Position numbers and translations under genes: made by a program. DNA of 64,000 bases from UBA5614 sp963667535 (GTDB lineage Bacteria; Cloacimonadota; Cloacimonadia; Cloacimonadales; Cloacimonadaceae): NCBI GenBank assembly GCA_963667535.2, contig CAXXDU010000002.1, positions 1,488,001 to 1,552,000 of the forward strand. Reading direction: 5' to 3'. This document shows, piece after piece, positions 25,571 through 34,447 of the stretch. The notes beneath the pieces are model-generated. The model did no database searches, was not told where the DNA came from, and saw only the letters and a program-made list of their open reading frames with translations. How positions within the stretch are numbered: the stretch's first letter is position 1; every line of letters begins with the position of its first letter.

Positions 25571-27496
25571 CTATTTTAAAAGAACCAGCTTCTTCGTCTC
25601 CTGATACTTATTTGTTTTAAGCTGATAGAAATATATCCCCGAAGCACACTGCCTGTTATTCTCATCTCTGCTGTTCCAACTAAGTTTGGGATTTTTAGAA
25701 TTAACCTCAAATGTCTTAATCTTCTGCCCTTTAATGTTATAGATAGTAAGAGTACCAGTCTCATTTGCCTTTAAAGTTGTCTCAAAAGTAACTGCTCCCA
25801 ACTGCCTGAAAGGATTGGGAAAGGCTTTGATGCAAGAAAAAGCTTCAGGACTTTGAGTATCATCTTCATTATGGACGAGGTTTCTTACTATTGCAGATAC
25901 GACATGATTCCCTGCTGCAATTGCAATGTAATCATTGCGAGGAGGGACATTACATTGACCCCAGGAATTATCGCCCCAGGCTATAACATTTCCATTTGAT
26001 TTCAAAGCAACACTATACCTCTCTCCAGCTGCAATTGAAACAAAGTTACTTTCTGTTGGAGCATTACATTGTCCAAAATTATTGTATCCCCAAGCAAGTA
26101 TTGAACCATCAGATTTTAAAGCAAGGCTAAACGCAGTACCAGCTGCGACAGCAGTGAAGTTATTGCCAGTTGGTACATTACATTGACCATGATAGTTTTC
26201 TCCCCATGCAACCAAAGAACCATCAGATTTTATTGCTAGACCATGATCTTCCCCAGCGGATATTGCAATAAAATTGTTTCCATTTGGGGTATTGCACTGA
26301 CCATAATAATTATCACCCCAGGCAATGAGCGAACCATCATTTTTTATAGCAAGGTTGTAAAAGAATCCAGAATCTATTTCAATATAATTGTTATCTGATG
26401 GAACATTGCATTGTCCCTCATAATTTCTTCCCCAAGCAACTATTGACCCATTGGACTTCAAGGCAAGACTATGACCATATCCGGTATCAATATCAGTAAA
26501 ATCATTTCCAGTTGGGATATCACCACAATCTCCCCATCCAACAATTGATCCATCTGATTTTAAAGCTAACCCATGTTGTTCGTTGGAAGTTATAGATGCA
26601 TAATTGTTACCAGATGGAATAAAGTTAACATACCCCCATGCAACCATTGAACCATCAGATTTTAAAGCAAGGCAATGAAATTCACCTGCAGTAATAGCTA
26701 AATAGTTATCTCCGGATGGAACATTTAACTGTCCAAAAGCATTATCCCCCCATGCTATTAATGATCCATCTGACTTTAATGCAAGACAATAATTTCCACC
26801 AGCTTGAATTGATACAAAATTGTTTCCAGGTGGTACGTTGCATTGGCTATTATCATTAAATCCCCAAGCAACCAATGAACCATCAGCTTTCAATGCTATG
26901 CTATGATACATTCCTACTGCAATGGCAGTATAATTATTTCCAAAAGGAACATTGCATTGACCTAAATTATTATTACCCCATGCAATTAATGAACCATCTG
27001 ATTTTAGAGATAGACTAAAGTTATCTCCAGCCGCGATAGCTGTAAAGTTATTCCCAATCGGAACATCGCATTCTCCAGAACTATTCTCTCCCCAAGCAAA
27101 TAGGGAGCCATCTGTTTTAAGAGTGAGGTTAAACCCGATTCCGATCGAAATAGCTTCAAAATCATTCCCTAAATAACTAGGGATAGTAAAAGAGTTTCCC
27201 CAGCCTATAAGTGATCCATCGTTTTTCAAAGCAAGACTACGATCATAACCAGCAGCAATTGCCACAAAATTGTTACCAGTGGGCACAATGCATTGTCCAT
27301 AACTATTATCACCATATGCAGCCAGAGATCCATCAGATTTTAACAGAACGCTAAATTTTCTACCTGCCGATATCTTCGAAACATTACTTCCATAGGGGCT
27401 TCCTATTACAGAACCCCAATTCATCAGATAACCATTATCAGCAACTAAGCTAACTATTAAGAGAGAAAAACAAGCTAAACTATACACTTTCTTCAT
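25571..27496 (-). CDS. secreted RCC1-type repeat protein with sorting tail (copy A)
   Basis: 641 residues. Signal peptide 1-19. Residues about 45-560 hold 13 RCC1_2-like repeats of about 37 residues, consensus ALKSDGSLIAWGDN, then GQCNVP.GNNF.AIAAG, which should form a beta-propeller-like or solenoid surface. The C-terminal about 85 residues are the sorting tail (AFPNPF, LTIYNIKGQKIKTF, WNSRDENNRQ, ASGIYFYQLKT, KKLVLLK). Export to the cell surface is likely; the repeats suggest a binding role. Paralogue of the next gene, 31 nt away. Units 2, 7 and 8 are shortened by loss of the GQCNVP segment. Confidence 0.88.
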   Translation of the reverse strand: MKKVYSLACFSLLIVSLVADNGYLMNWGSVIGSPYGSNVSKISAGRKFSVLLKSDGSLAAYGDNSYGQCIVPTGNNFVAIAAGYDRSLALKNDGSLIGWGNSFTIPSYLGNDFEAISIGIGFNLTLKTDGSLFAWGENSSGECDVPIGNNFTAIAAGDNFSLSLKSDGSLIAWGNNNLGQCNVPFGNNYTAIAVGMYHSIALKADGSLVAWGFNDNSQCNVPPGNNFVSIQAGGNYCLALKSDGSLIAWGDNAFGQLNVPSGDNYLAITAGEFHCLALKSDGSMVAWGYVNFIPSGNNYASITSNEQHGLALKSDGSIVGWGDCGDIPTGNDFTDIDTGYGHSLALKSNGSIVAWGRNYEGQCNVPSDNNYIEIDSGFFYNLAIKNDGSLIAWGDNYYGQCNTPNGNNFIAISAGEDHGLAIKSDGSLVAWGENYHGQCNVPTGNNFTAVAAGTAFSLALKSDGSILAWGYNNFGQCNAPTESNFVSIAAGERYSVALKSNGNVIAWGDNSWGQCNVPPRNDYIAIAAGNHVVSAIVRNLVHNEDDTQSPEAFSCIKAFPNPFRQLGAVTFETTLKANETGTLTIYNIKGQKIKTFEVNSKNPKLSWNSRDENNRQCASGIYFYQLKTNKYQETKKLVLLK

Positions 27497-27527
27497 TCTA
27501 TTCTCCCGAATTATTCATTGTATAAAG

Positions 27528-29522
27528 CTATTTGATTATAACCAGTTTCTTTATTTCCAGATATTTGTTTGTCGAGAACTTATAGAAATAAATCCCCGAT
27601 GAACATTGTCTGTTGTTATCATCTCTGCAGTTCCAGAGAAATTTAGAATTCTTACTATTTAATTCAAATGTCTTTATCTTTTGTCCTTTAAGGTTGTATA
27701 TAGTGAGAGAGCCTGTCTCGTTTTCTTTTAACTTTGTCTCAAATGTTACATTATCAAACCGCCTGAATGGATTGGGGTATGCTTTGATTGAAGATAATGT
27801 TACAAGACTATTAGTTTCACCTACATTATGCACAGAACCGTTTCTTACTATTGCTGCTGAAATATCAAAACCAGTAGAAATTTCGATATAATCACTCCGT
27901 TGAGGGACATTGCATTGACCATATTCATTATCACCCCAAGCAATCAGAGATCCATCTGATTTAAGAGCAAGGTTATGATAATCTCCTGCTTCAATGTCTA
28001 TAAAATCATTACCTGATGGAACATTGCATTCCCCCTCTGCATTATATCCCCATGCTAATAGTGAACCATCAGCTTTGATAGCAAGACTATGGCCACTACC
28101 ACCAGCAATTGCACTGTAGCTATTGCCAGTCGGAACATTGCATTGTCCAGTGTAGTTAAGTCCCCATGCTGTACATGATCCATCTGATTTTAAGGCAAGA
28201 AAGTGATTATATCCAGCCGCAATACCAATTAAGTCATTGCCAGGTGGTGGATTGTATCCTAAATAATTACATTCACCCCAAACACTTAGCGAGCCATCAG
28301 ATTTTAATGCAATACCACTTCGCATACTTGCTGCAATTGAAATATAATTATTGCCAGTCGGAACGTCACAATCTCCCAAGTAGTTATCTCCCCAAGCGAT
28401 AAGTTCCCCATCGGTTTTTATTGCAATATTGAAAGCTTTCCCTGCAGCTATAGCAGTAAAGTTATTACCAACTGGAACATCGCATTCTCCATAAAGATTT
28501 GAACCCCAAGCAACTAATGAACCATCTGATTTTAGAGCAACACAATGTCCCTCTTGTCCATAATTGCCATCAGATTTACTACCAGAAATAGCAACGAAAT
28601 CATTACCCATTGGGATATTGCATTGACCATAATTGTTTGCACCAAAGGAAACAACAGTTCCATCAGACTTGAGGGAAACACTATGAGTATAACCTGCAGC
28701 AACAGCAATAAAATTGTTGCCGGAAGGTACACTGTTGATTTGCCCCCACCCATTCAAACCCCAAGAAACTAGTGAACCATTGGACTTTATGGCGATAAAA
28801 TGTCCATATTGCCCAGCGATGGTTGTGTAGTTATTACCAATTGGCACATTGCATTGTCCTAATTCATTATTACCCCATGCTATGAGTGAGCCGTCTGATT
28901 TTAAAGCAAGTAAACACCGATATCCTGCTGCCACGGCTATGAAATTATTTCCAGATGGTCTGTTGTAGATTTGACCATATGTATCACTACCCCATACTAC
29001 GAGTGATCCATCGGTTTTAATAGCAATGAAATTGTCAGTTCCAGCTGCAATAGCTGTGCAACTACTTATACTTCCCGGAACAACTAGCTGTGTAGGGTAA
29101 TAAGTTCCTCCCACTATTATCGATCCATCGGATTTTAATGCTAAGTAATCATTTTCTCCTGCAGCAACTGCAATAAAGCTGCTGTCCTCTGATGTATATT
29201 GATTGAGGGTTTCACCCCACACTGAAATCGTGTGATCATCTCTAAGTGCAATATTGTGGTTCTTGCTTGCTGCAATATTGATAAAATTATTTCCTTCAGG
29301 AACATTACATTGTCCAAACTCGTTATTTCCCCAAGCCTTAAGGGTTCCGTCAGACTTGAGAGCAATACTATGCTTTTCACCTGCAGCAATTTTAACTACT
29401 GGATCATCAAAAGAATCACCAATCATTCTACCCCAGGTCATTAGACATCCGCTTTCAGTCTGTGCAAATAAACCAATTGTCAGAATTAAGAGAGTTAAAG
29501 TTATATTATAGGATTTTTTCAT
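27528..29522 (-). CDS. secreted RCC1-type repeat protein with sorting tail (copy B)
   Basis: 664 residues. Signal peptide 1-20. Thirteen RCC1_2-like units with the same consensus as copy A, some degenerate (VWGETLNQYTS, VGGTYYPTQLV), then the same sorting tail (AYPNPFRRF, LTIYNLKGQKIKTFEL, SSGIYFYKFST, KKLVIIK). The close similarity to copy A, equal unit number and 31-nt spacing indicate tandem duplication. Probably cotranscribed from upstream of 29522. Confidence 0.88.
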   Translation of the reverse strand: MKKSYNITLTLLILTIGLFAQTESGCLMTWGRMIGDSFDDPVVKIAAGEKHSIALKSDGTLKAWGNNEFGQCNVPEGNNFINIAASKNHNIALRDDHTISVWGETLNQYTSEDSSFIAVAAGENDYLALKSDGSIIVGGTYYPTQLVVPGSISSCTAIAAGTDNFIAIKTDGSLVVWGSDTYGQIYNRPSGNNFIAVAAGYRCLLALKSDGSLIAWGNNELGQCNVPIGNNYTTIAGQYGHFIAIKSNGSLVSWGLNGWGQINSVPSGNNFIAVAAGYTHSVSLKSDGTVVSFGANNYGQCNIPMGNDFVAISGSKSDGNYGQEGHCVALKSDGSLVAWGSNLYGECDVPVGNNFTAIAAGKAFNIAIKTDGELIAWGDNYLGDCDVPTGNNYISIAASMRSGIALKSDGSLSVWGECNYLGYNPPPGNDLIGIAAGYNHFLALKSDGSCTAWGLNYTGQCNVPTGNSYSAIAGGSGHSLAIKADGSLLAWGYNAEGECNVPSGNDFIDIEAGDYHNLALKSDGSLIAWGDNEYGQCNVPQRSDYIEISTGFDISAAIVRNGSVHNVGETNSLVTLSSIKAYPNPFRRFDNVTFETKLKENETGSLTIYNLKGQKIKTFELNSKNSKFLWNCRDDNNRQCSSGIYFYKFSTNKYLEIKKLVIIK

Positions 29523-29756
29523 TGAATTCCTCCCATTTCGTTAAGGAATAACGCAATGATTATTTGTTATCTTTATGTGCTTTTTGTGTCAAGATTATTC
29601 TTATTAAGCGGCATTGTTTGAGTGTAATCCGGATAGAATGTGTCCAAAATCTCAACGACACTATCATTTATAACTCAATCTAAAGTAATTTTGTACTGTG
29701 AACATGAATATCCCTTTTCTTGCTCTTATGTTCTCCATATGTGTTGTGTTTGACGC

Positions 29757-29833
29757 AGGGAGTCATCAGGGAGTCTACAGGGACTTTGCAGAGACTCGAG
29801 TCCCCGATGACTTCCTGTAGAATCTCTTTAGAG
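29757..29833. repeat. 11-nt-period array 3
   Basis: Seven in-phase 11-nt units starting agggagtcatc, agggagtctac, agggactttgc, agagactcgag, then tccccgatgac, ttcctgtagaa, tctctttagag. The right half contains near reverse complements of the first two units (gatgacttcct, gtagaatctct) in the same order. Confidence 0.7.
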
Positions 29834-29960
29834 TCTTTGAAAAATCCTCTTGTCAGTTAAGGTATAAACAGGAGATTAAGAAGGGATAATAAGCAAGTAA
29901 GGATAGAGAAAGAATAGTAATAAGAATGTAGTTCTGCATTTATGTATTCAAGTAAGGAAC

Positions 29961-30056
29961 ACCGGATTCATCCGGTAGGATTACCAAATTTATTTGGTTT
30001 TATTAGTTAACATGTAAAACCAGTTAAAACTGGTGGACCTGCCATATAAATATGGC
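29961..30056. repeat. four 16-nt palindromes in 22-nt units
   Basis: accggattcatccggt (29961), accaaatttatttggt (29983), accagttaaaactggt (30019) and gccatataaatatggc (30041). Starts are spaced 22, 36 and 22 nt. The sequences differ, but each has 6-7 paired bases around a 2-4-nt centre. Confidence 0.75.
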
Positions 30057-30306
30057 GTTCCAGGCTAACAAGTAGCAAAGCAATCCAATGCTGAGCAATA
30101 CAACGTTCGCTTCGAACCTCGACATTCAGCTAACACCTTTACAGATAACGCATTCCGAAGTCCGATTTGCCCAATCACAAAGATATCTACTGAAGACTTA
30201 AATGGGCAAATTGAACTCCGGTAATGCTCTTCCTTTCGGGCTTTAGCCCGGCGCATATCCCCAAAAATAGAGCGTTGCAGATTGGAAAAATGAGTTCTAC
30301 AGATTT

Positions 30307-30358
30307 GGACATGTGAGGCACATATCTTACGGGCGTAGGTTACCTGCCTCAGGTGACC
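30307..30358. repeat. two inverted copies of a GGTTAC..GCCTC..GTGACC hairpin
   Basis: 30338-30358 reads ggttacctg-cct-caggtgacc. 30307-30327 is a variant in the opposite orientation (ggacatgtg-agg-cacatatct). A third copy lies at 59320-59340 with a compensated stem change. Confidence 0.7.
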
Positions 30359-30582
30359 AAAGATTGCTGCGCATATTGAATAGATTCGTTTGGACAACCG
30401 AGGGAGGTTATCCTACAGTTGCTAACAAAGTATCCATTTCACAAAACCGCCTGAAGGCGGGACTACATACTTATACTGCCTCTGAGTCTCTGCAACTCTG
30501 CGGCTTTGCGACTCTGCGTTAAAAATCTCTTTTCTATAGTACTTTCTCTGCGTCCCCAGACTCCGTGTCTCTAAATAGCTAA

Positions 30583-30656
30583 AACAGCATGCCCTTCCCT
30601 TCGACAAGTTCAGGGCAGGCTCACTCAGGATGACAACCTGCCTGCGCAGGAATGAC
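30583..30656 (-). repeat. composite GTCATTCC / CATCCTGAG repeat, right inverted copy
   Basis: Read on the minus strand this matches 25337-25394 (gtcattcctgcgcaggcagg, ttgtcatcctgag, cttgtcgaagg, catgctgtttt), with about 16 extra bases in the middle. Confidence 0.75.
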
Positions 30657-30681
30657 GGATGCTTATGCTACAAGTATCGGG

Positions 30682-30789
30682 CAAGTAATCAGTCTTACTA
30701 GCAACTATGTATTAACTTGCTTGATGCTTAATGATTTTAGTAAGCATCACCCGGGTGGACCCCGTGAGGATAGTAAGACTGATTACTTG
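30682..30789. repeat. 108-nt nested inverted-repeat element
   Basis: Perfect 19-bp outer arms (caagtaatcagtcttacta at 30682-30700 and its complement at 30771-30789). Inside is a perfect 8-bp stem gatgctta / taagcatc (30723-30730, 30741-30748) and a palindromic acccgggt. No coding frame. Could be a MITE-like element or a structured RNA or DNA site. Confidence 0.75.
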
Positions 30790-30972
30790 AAGGGTTAGTG
30801 AATATGAAACTGAGAATGGAAAATGGATATTGTGCCGTCCTACCGGACTCAGGTTTTCTATATCTCTGACCCAGCACTTACGTGCTGGGTTACATAGTAA
30901 CGTCCTTAGGACTTACAAAGGAATATCTTTTTACTCTTTGCGGCTCTGCTCAAATAATAAATGGATAAGGGG

Positions 30973-31938
30973 TTACTCGCAGGCTTTCTTCAGGATTTGC
31001 TCCTGTTCAGGAGTCCAGCCGGATTTGTAATAGCTATTCTCATGAATTTGATAGGCTGTCTGATCTTCTGAGTTCTTGAGTTTGGCATTTGCACCGCTGT
31101 TTAATAATTCAATTGCTACAAGAGGATTTGTATTAGTGAAAGTGGCAGACATCAGGGCAGTATAACTACCGGGACCTATATCGTTAATTTTAGCACCTGC
31201 TTTGAGCAGGGTTTTGATGATTTCCACATTGGTGTTCTTTGCAGCGGCACGTATCAGGGCTGTGTCTCCATTTGTGGCTTTGGCGTTTATCTTAGCTCCA
31301 CCTTTGATGAGCAAGGTGATTATTTCAGGCGATTCAATTTGTTCGGCTGCAAACATCAGGGTGGTTTTTTTATCAGCATCTTTGGCTACGTCTTTGGCAC
31401 CGGCCGTGATGAGAGCTTTGATGAAGTCATTACTTGCTTTGTCTTTGCACGCCCACATCAGTGGATCCAGACCATCCTGATCACGCTCATTTACTTTTGC
31501 TTTGGCTCTGAGTAAAATCTGCAGTAAAGGCAAAGCTGAAGGATTAGTATCAACGTACATCAGGGCTGTTCTGCCTTTTTCGTCCTGGGCATTGACATCT
31601 GCTTTGGCATTGATAATGGCTTGCATTACATCGGGATTAGGATTTCTGCTGGCAGCCATCATCACAGGCGTCCTACCCTGATTATCTGCTGCATTGATAT
31701 TGGCACCGGCTACGAGTAAACGCTCTATCACAGCAGGATAGGGATTATTTTCAGCAGACCATAGTATTGCAGTCCAGCCTTCATAATCACTTTCTGCAAT
31801 ATCCACTCCTGCGGAAATTAGGGATTCAAGCTGGGCGATGGTAAGCGTAGTGAAATCTACGTCATCATCAAAGAAACTTCGGGCAAAAGAGATTTGGCAA
31901 ATAAGTAGAGCAACCATAATCAGTAGTAGCGTTTTCAT
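30973..31938 (-). CDS. secreted ankyrin-repeat protein
   Basis: 321 residues. Signal peptide 1-19 (MKTLLLIMVALLICQISFA). Seven to eight ankyrin repeats of about 35 residues cover 30-300, for example DNQGRTPVMMAASRNPNPDV and TNGDTALIRAAAKNTNVEII. Likely a periplasmic protein-binding scaffold; no catalytic domain. It stands alone, with repeats upstream of its 3' end and about 150 nt to the next minus-strand gene. Confidence 0.85.
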   Translation of the reverse strand: MKTLLLIMVALLICQISFARSFFDDDVDFTTLTIAQLESLISAGVDIAESDYEGWTAILWSAENNPYPAVIERLLVAGANINAADNQGRTPVMMAASRNPNPDVMQAIINAKADVNAQDEKGRTALMYVDTNPSALPLLQILLRAKAKVNERDQDGLDPLMWACKDKASNDFIKALITAGAKDVAKDADKKTTLMFAAEQIESPEIITLLIKGGAKINAKATNGDTALIRAAAKNTNVEIIKTLLKAGAKINDIGPGSYTALMSATFTNTNPLVAIELLNSGANAKLKNSEDQTAYQIHENSYYKSGWTPEQEQILKKACE

Positions 31939-32039
31939 TAAATCCTCACTTCAATAAGATAGTTACATAGTTTTGAGAAGGGAGGTTGGTGTCAAGACTA
32001 GCTACGAATCATTGGATAAAGGAGTTTCAAAATAAAGAA

Positions 32040-32071
32040 AAACGGACTGTCACAAATGCAGCAGTCCGTTT
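32040..32071 (-). terminator. rho-independent terminator
   Basis: Stem AAACGGACTG / CAGTCCGTTT with a 12-nt loop and A/T-rich flanks, 20 nt past the stop of the Omp28-like gene (minus strand). Confidence 0.8.
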
Positions 32072-32090
32072 AAATAGCTTATGTATGTGT

Positions 32091-33434
32091 TTATTTAACT
32101 TTGATAAGTTTTTGGGTTGAGACAGTTCTACCGGAGACGGTCATTTTGCAGAAGTATATTCCACTGGGGCAGAGATTTCCGGAGCTGTCTTTACCTGACC
32201 AGATATAACTATGTTCGCCTGCCACCTGGTTATTCAGTGGGGCAGAGAGCACTTTAGCGCCTTTGACATTAAAGATTTGCAGCTCAGCTTTATCATTTTG
32301 ATTGAGGCTATACTTGATAGCAGAATAGTTTATAAAAGGATTGGGAGCTATGCTCAGAATCTTGCTTACGTTGAGAGTACTATTCTGATCATCATTGGCA
32401 GTACCAGTGACATTGGCAGTAATCGGGATAGTAATAGTCGGGTAGGCAGGATTATCAGTTGTTATTGTAATGTTAGCTTCGTTGAAACCCGGAGTATTGG
32501 CTGTAAAGAATACATCAAATACCATATCTTCCATAAAGGGAACTAAATAAGCATCACGAGCCTGTGGGAAAAGAAAGAAATCCTGATTATCGACAGTGAT
32601 ATCGACATTCATATCCTGTGACCACCAATTGTGCAGAGTAATAGGCTGACTGGACATATCTCCCAAATCAATGTTACCAAAATCAAGAGTAGGGTCGCTT
32701 ACAGGAAATATATTTTCCAAAGCATTAACACTATATTTGCAACCCTGTAACACTTCTTTGGTAGAGTTGTTTTGCAGGAAAAAGATGAATTCAAATTCTG
32801 TGGCATTCCAGGCTTGAAGAGCTGTGAAAGTGAGATTTACAGTCTGAGATGCTACTGTGGAGAAATCTATGGTTGTTCCGTTTTGGTCAGGAGCCATCAG
32901 TCTTTGTACAAATTCCAGATGGGATTGACCCTGCCAGTTTTGCGATATGCCTGATTGGGTCAAAGCAGCATGAAGCCTAATATCAGTATTGGCATCATCT
33001 TCCATTTTAGTAACAGTGACTGCCACATTATAAACCAATCCGGTGTGGCTTCCGGTCGCAGTGATACTGTATTTGGAAGGAATGCCTAATCTATTGGTTA
33101 CCTTAGTTCTGTATGAAGGATACAAGCTTGTATTGTTGCTACCACCAATAGAAGCATTTGCTCCATCAAAATAAGCTGTAGGGAAGCTGTTGATGCTATA
33201 ATATGTATTTCTGGCATTGCTGAAAGTATTAGCATAGGGGTCACCGTTATGGTTTTCGACAATTGCTGCCCTATGATGGTTTTCCACCAAATCATCAGCG
33301 CCCATAGCTGCACCGGGGCAATACTGACACCAGGTACCGGTGCCGATTTCCACTACAACCATGTCTCTAGGAACTGCTACCATTGCTGAAAGCAGCAGTG
33401 TTAAAAAAGCCAAAGCAAGTAAAGTCCTTTTCAT
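32091..33434 (-). CDS. Omp28-like secreted protein with thioredoxin-like CXXC domain and sorting tail
   Basis: 447 residues. Signal peptide 1-19; a thioredoxin-like domain with GTGTWCQYCPGA at about 31-42 and a FPTAYFDG stretch typical of Omp28/Omi family proteins; a middle beta domain (FGNIDLGDMSSQPITLHNWW) of ASPM/Hydin type; then the sorting tail (IAPNPFINY, LQIFNVKGAKVL, WSGKDSSGNL, SGIYFCKMTV, QKLIKVK). The CXXC suggests a thiol-redox role outside the inner membrane. A terminator lies 20 nt downstream. Confidence 0.85.
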   Translation of the reverse strand: MKRTLLALAFLTLLLSAMVAVPRDMVVVEIGTGTWCQYCPGAAMGADDLVENHHRAAIVENHNGDPYANTFSNARNTYYSINSFPTAYFDGANASIGGSNNTSLYPSYRTKVTNRLGIPSKYSITATGSHTGLVYNVAVTVTKMEDDANTDIRLHAALTQSGISQNWQGQSHLEFVQRLMAPDQNGTTIDFSTVASQTVNLTFTALQAWNATEFEFIFFLQNNSTKEVLQGCKYSVNALENIFPVSDPTLDFGNIDLGDMSSQPITLHNWWSQDMNVDITVDNQDFFLFPQARDAYLVPFMEDMVFDVFFTANTPGFNEANITITTDNPAYPTITIPITANVTGTANDDQNSTLNVSKILSIAPNPFINYSAIKYSLNQNDKAELQIFNVKGAKVLSAPLNNQVAGEHSYIWSGKDSSGNLCPSGIYFCKMTVSGRTVSTQKLIKVK

Positions 33435-33449
33435 TGTTATCTCCTAATT

Positions 33450-34295
33450 TTATGATATATTTGCACTATAAGCTAAAGTGACGATAGCCATAATGGCTTC
33501 AAACATTACGGCATAGTCTGTTTCTAGGTACTCAATAGTCCTGCCATCCAGCCTTTTAACATGTGGCATCAGGCAAGCTACATCTGCCATGGACGTAGAC
33601 AGAAATTCTATCCTAAGAGTAATCGGACCGTTGAATCTAAACAAGGGATATTCAGCCTTCTCCTTATTAAGAGCTTTTTGAACACCGTCAATGGTTCTTT
33701 CTCTTACTTTGATGGAAGAATAATTTTTGGCAGCAAATTTGGCAACAGCTTCTTTGGTTGTAACAAAGTTTACCCAGGGCATGGCTCCATCGGTCAGGAT
33801 TTCTTCAGAAAGGGTTTTATCTCCGGTAATCAGAGTTACGGGAACGCCATGATATCCTGCGTAAGCTGCATTGATGAGAGCTTCATTCATTCTTTGGTTA
33901 TTCAGCCAAATTTTATGAATGCGGCGGTTGGAATAAGTGTGGTCCATATTGCCCTTGAGAGCTCCGGTTCCGGCATGGTATCCGACCAGAAAGACCTGGT
34001 CATATTCGCCGGAAAAAGCCGGCATCATATAGTATGGTCTGGGATTACCGGAAATCAAATCAATTCTCACATCCAAAGCAGTGAAATCATAACTGATGTT
34101 GTCACCATTAGAATGCGAATCAGCTATGGTAATTTCATCAATATGGGCGTTTTGACGGCTGTCTTTGATTGTTTCGATAATAGTTTGCAAGTGGCTTGTC
34201 ATGTATGATTTGACAGAAGCTCTGTCGTTGGTCTCCTGCTCCCAGTTATAAGTACCTGGTATTCCTTCCATATCCAAAGAAATGTATATCTTCAT
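33450..34295 (-). CDS. M55-family D-aminopeptidase (DppA type)
   Basis: 281 residues from ATG 34295 (MKIYISLDMEGIPGTYNW), preferred over a start 42 nt upstream because GAGAGG sits about 8 nt before it. SLDMEGIPG gives the first zinc ligands of M55 peptidases, followed by ITIADSHSNGDNI and VFLVGYHAGTGALKG with later metal-site residues. Family members hydrolyse N-terminal D-amino acids of short peptides, in peptide scavenging. Fits an amino-acid-fermenting lifestyle. Stands 15 nt after the Omp28-like gene in transcription-opposed order (it is upstream). Confidence 0.88.
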   Translation of the reverse strand: MKIYISLDMEGIPGTYNWEQETNDRASVKSYMTSHLQTIIETIKDSRQNAHIDEITIADSHSNGDNISYDFTALDVRIDLISGNPRPYYMMPAFSGEYDQVFLVGYHAGTGALKGNMDHTYSNRRIHKIWLNNQRMNEALINAAYAGYHGVPVTLITGDKTLSEEILTDGAMPWVNFVTTKEAVAKFAAKNYSSIKVRERTIDGVQKALNKEKAEYPLFRFNGPITLRIEFLSTSMADVACLMPHVKRLDGRTIEYLETDYAVMFEAIMAIVTLAYSANIS

Positions 34296-34333
34296 CCAAA
34301 ACCTCTCAGGCGTGCAAGAATATGACATTGTTA

Positions 34334-34357
34334 TCATCCCGGCTAAGGCGGGAATCC
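34334..34357. repeat. GTCATTCC-type palindromic repeat
   Basis: tcatcccggctaaggcgggaatcc, upstream of the D-aminopeptidase gene; imperfect family copy. Confidence 0.55.
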
Positions 34358-34447
34358 GACTCTACTATATATATGCAAATTGGAGTCCAAACAAGGTAAT
34401 ATTATATTTGTAATATCTTTGGAAGGCGAAATGATGTCAAATAATTT

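Larger units (their letters stand above)
29523..30972. other. 1.45-kb gene-free region dense in palindromic repeats
   Basis: Short frames here (for example 30065-30397 minus, 30313-30522 plus) are built from repeats and lack ribosome-binding sites or domains. In order: 11-nt array 29757-29833; four 16-nt palindromes at 29961, 29983, 30019 and 30041; GGTTAC-type hairpins 30307-30327 and 30338-30358; a palindrome 30389-30421 shared with 50519-50551; aaaaccgcctgaaggcggg near 30443; a CTCTGCG-rich tract 30478-30575; composite repeat 30583-30656; a nested inverted repeat 30682-30789; and hairpins at 30869-30890 and 30902-30912. Confidence 0.7.

Noticed and set aside
29757..30060. Repeat clusters as a CRISPR array
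   Set aside because: No constant 24-40-nt repeat alternating with unique spacers; the units are 11 or 22 nt, self-complementary and vary in sequence. No cas genes in the window.
30065..30397. 110-residue minus-strand frame in the repeat region
   Set aside because: Made of dispersed repeats, rich in Cys and Arg without domain signal, overlapped by a plus-strand frame, and lacks a ribosome-binding site.
30682..30789. Integron attC site
   Set aside because: The arms are perfect rather than imperfect, the GTTRRRY/RYYYAAC core sites are missing, and there is no integrase or cassette array.
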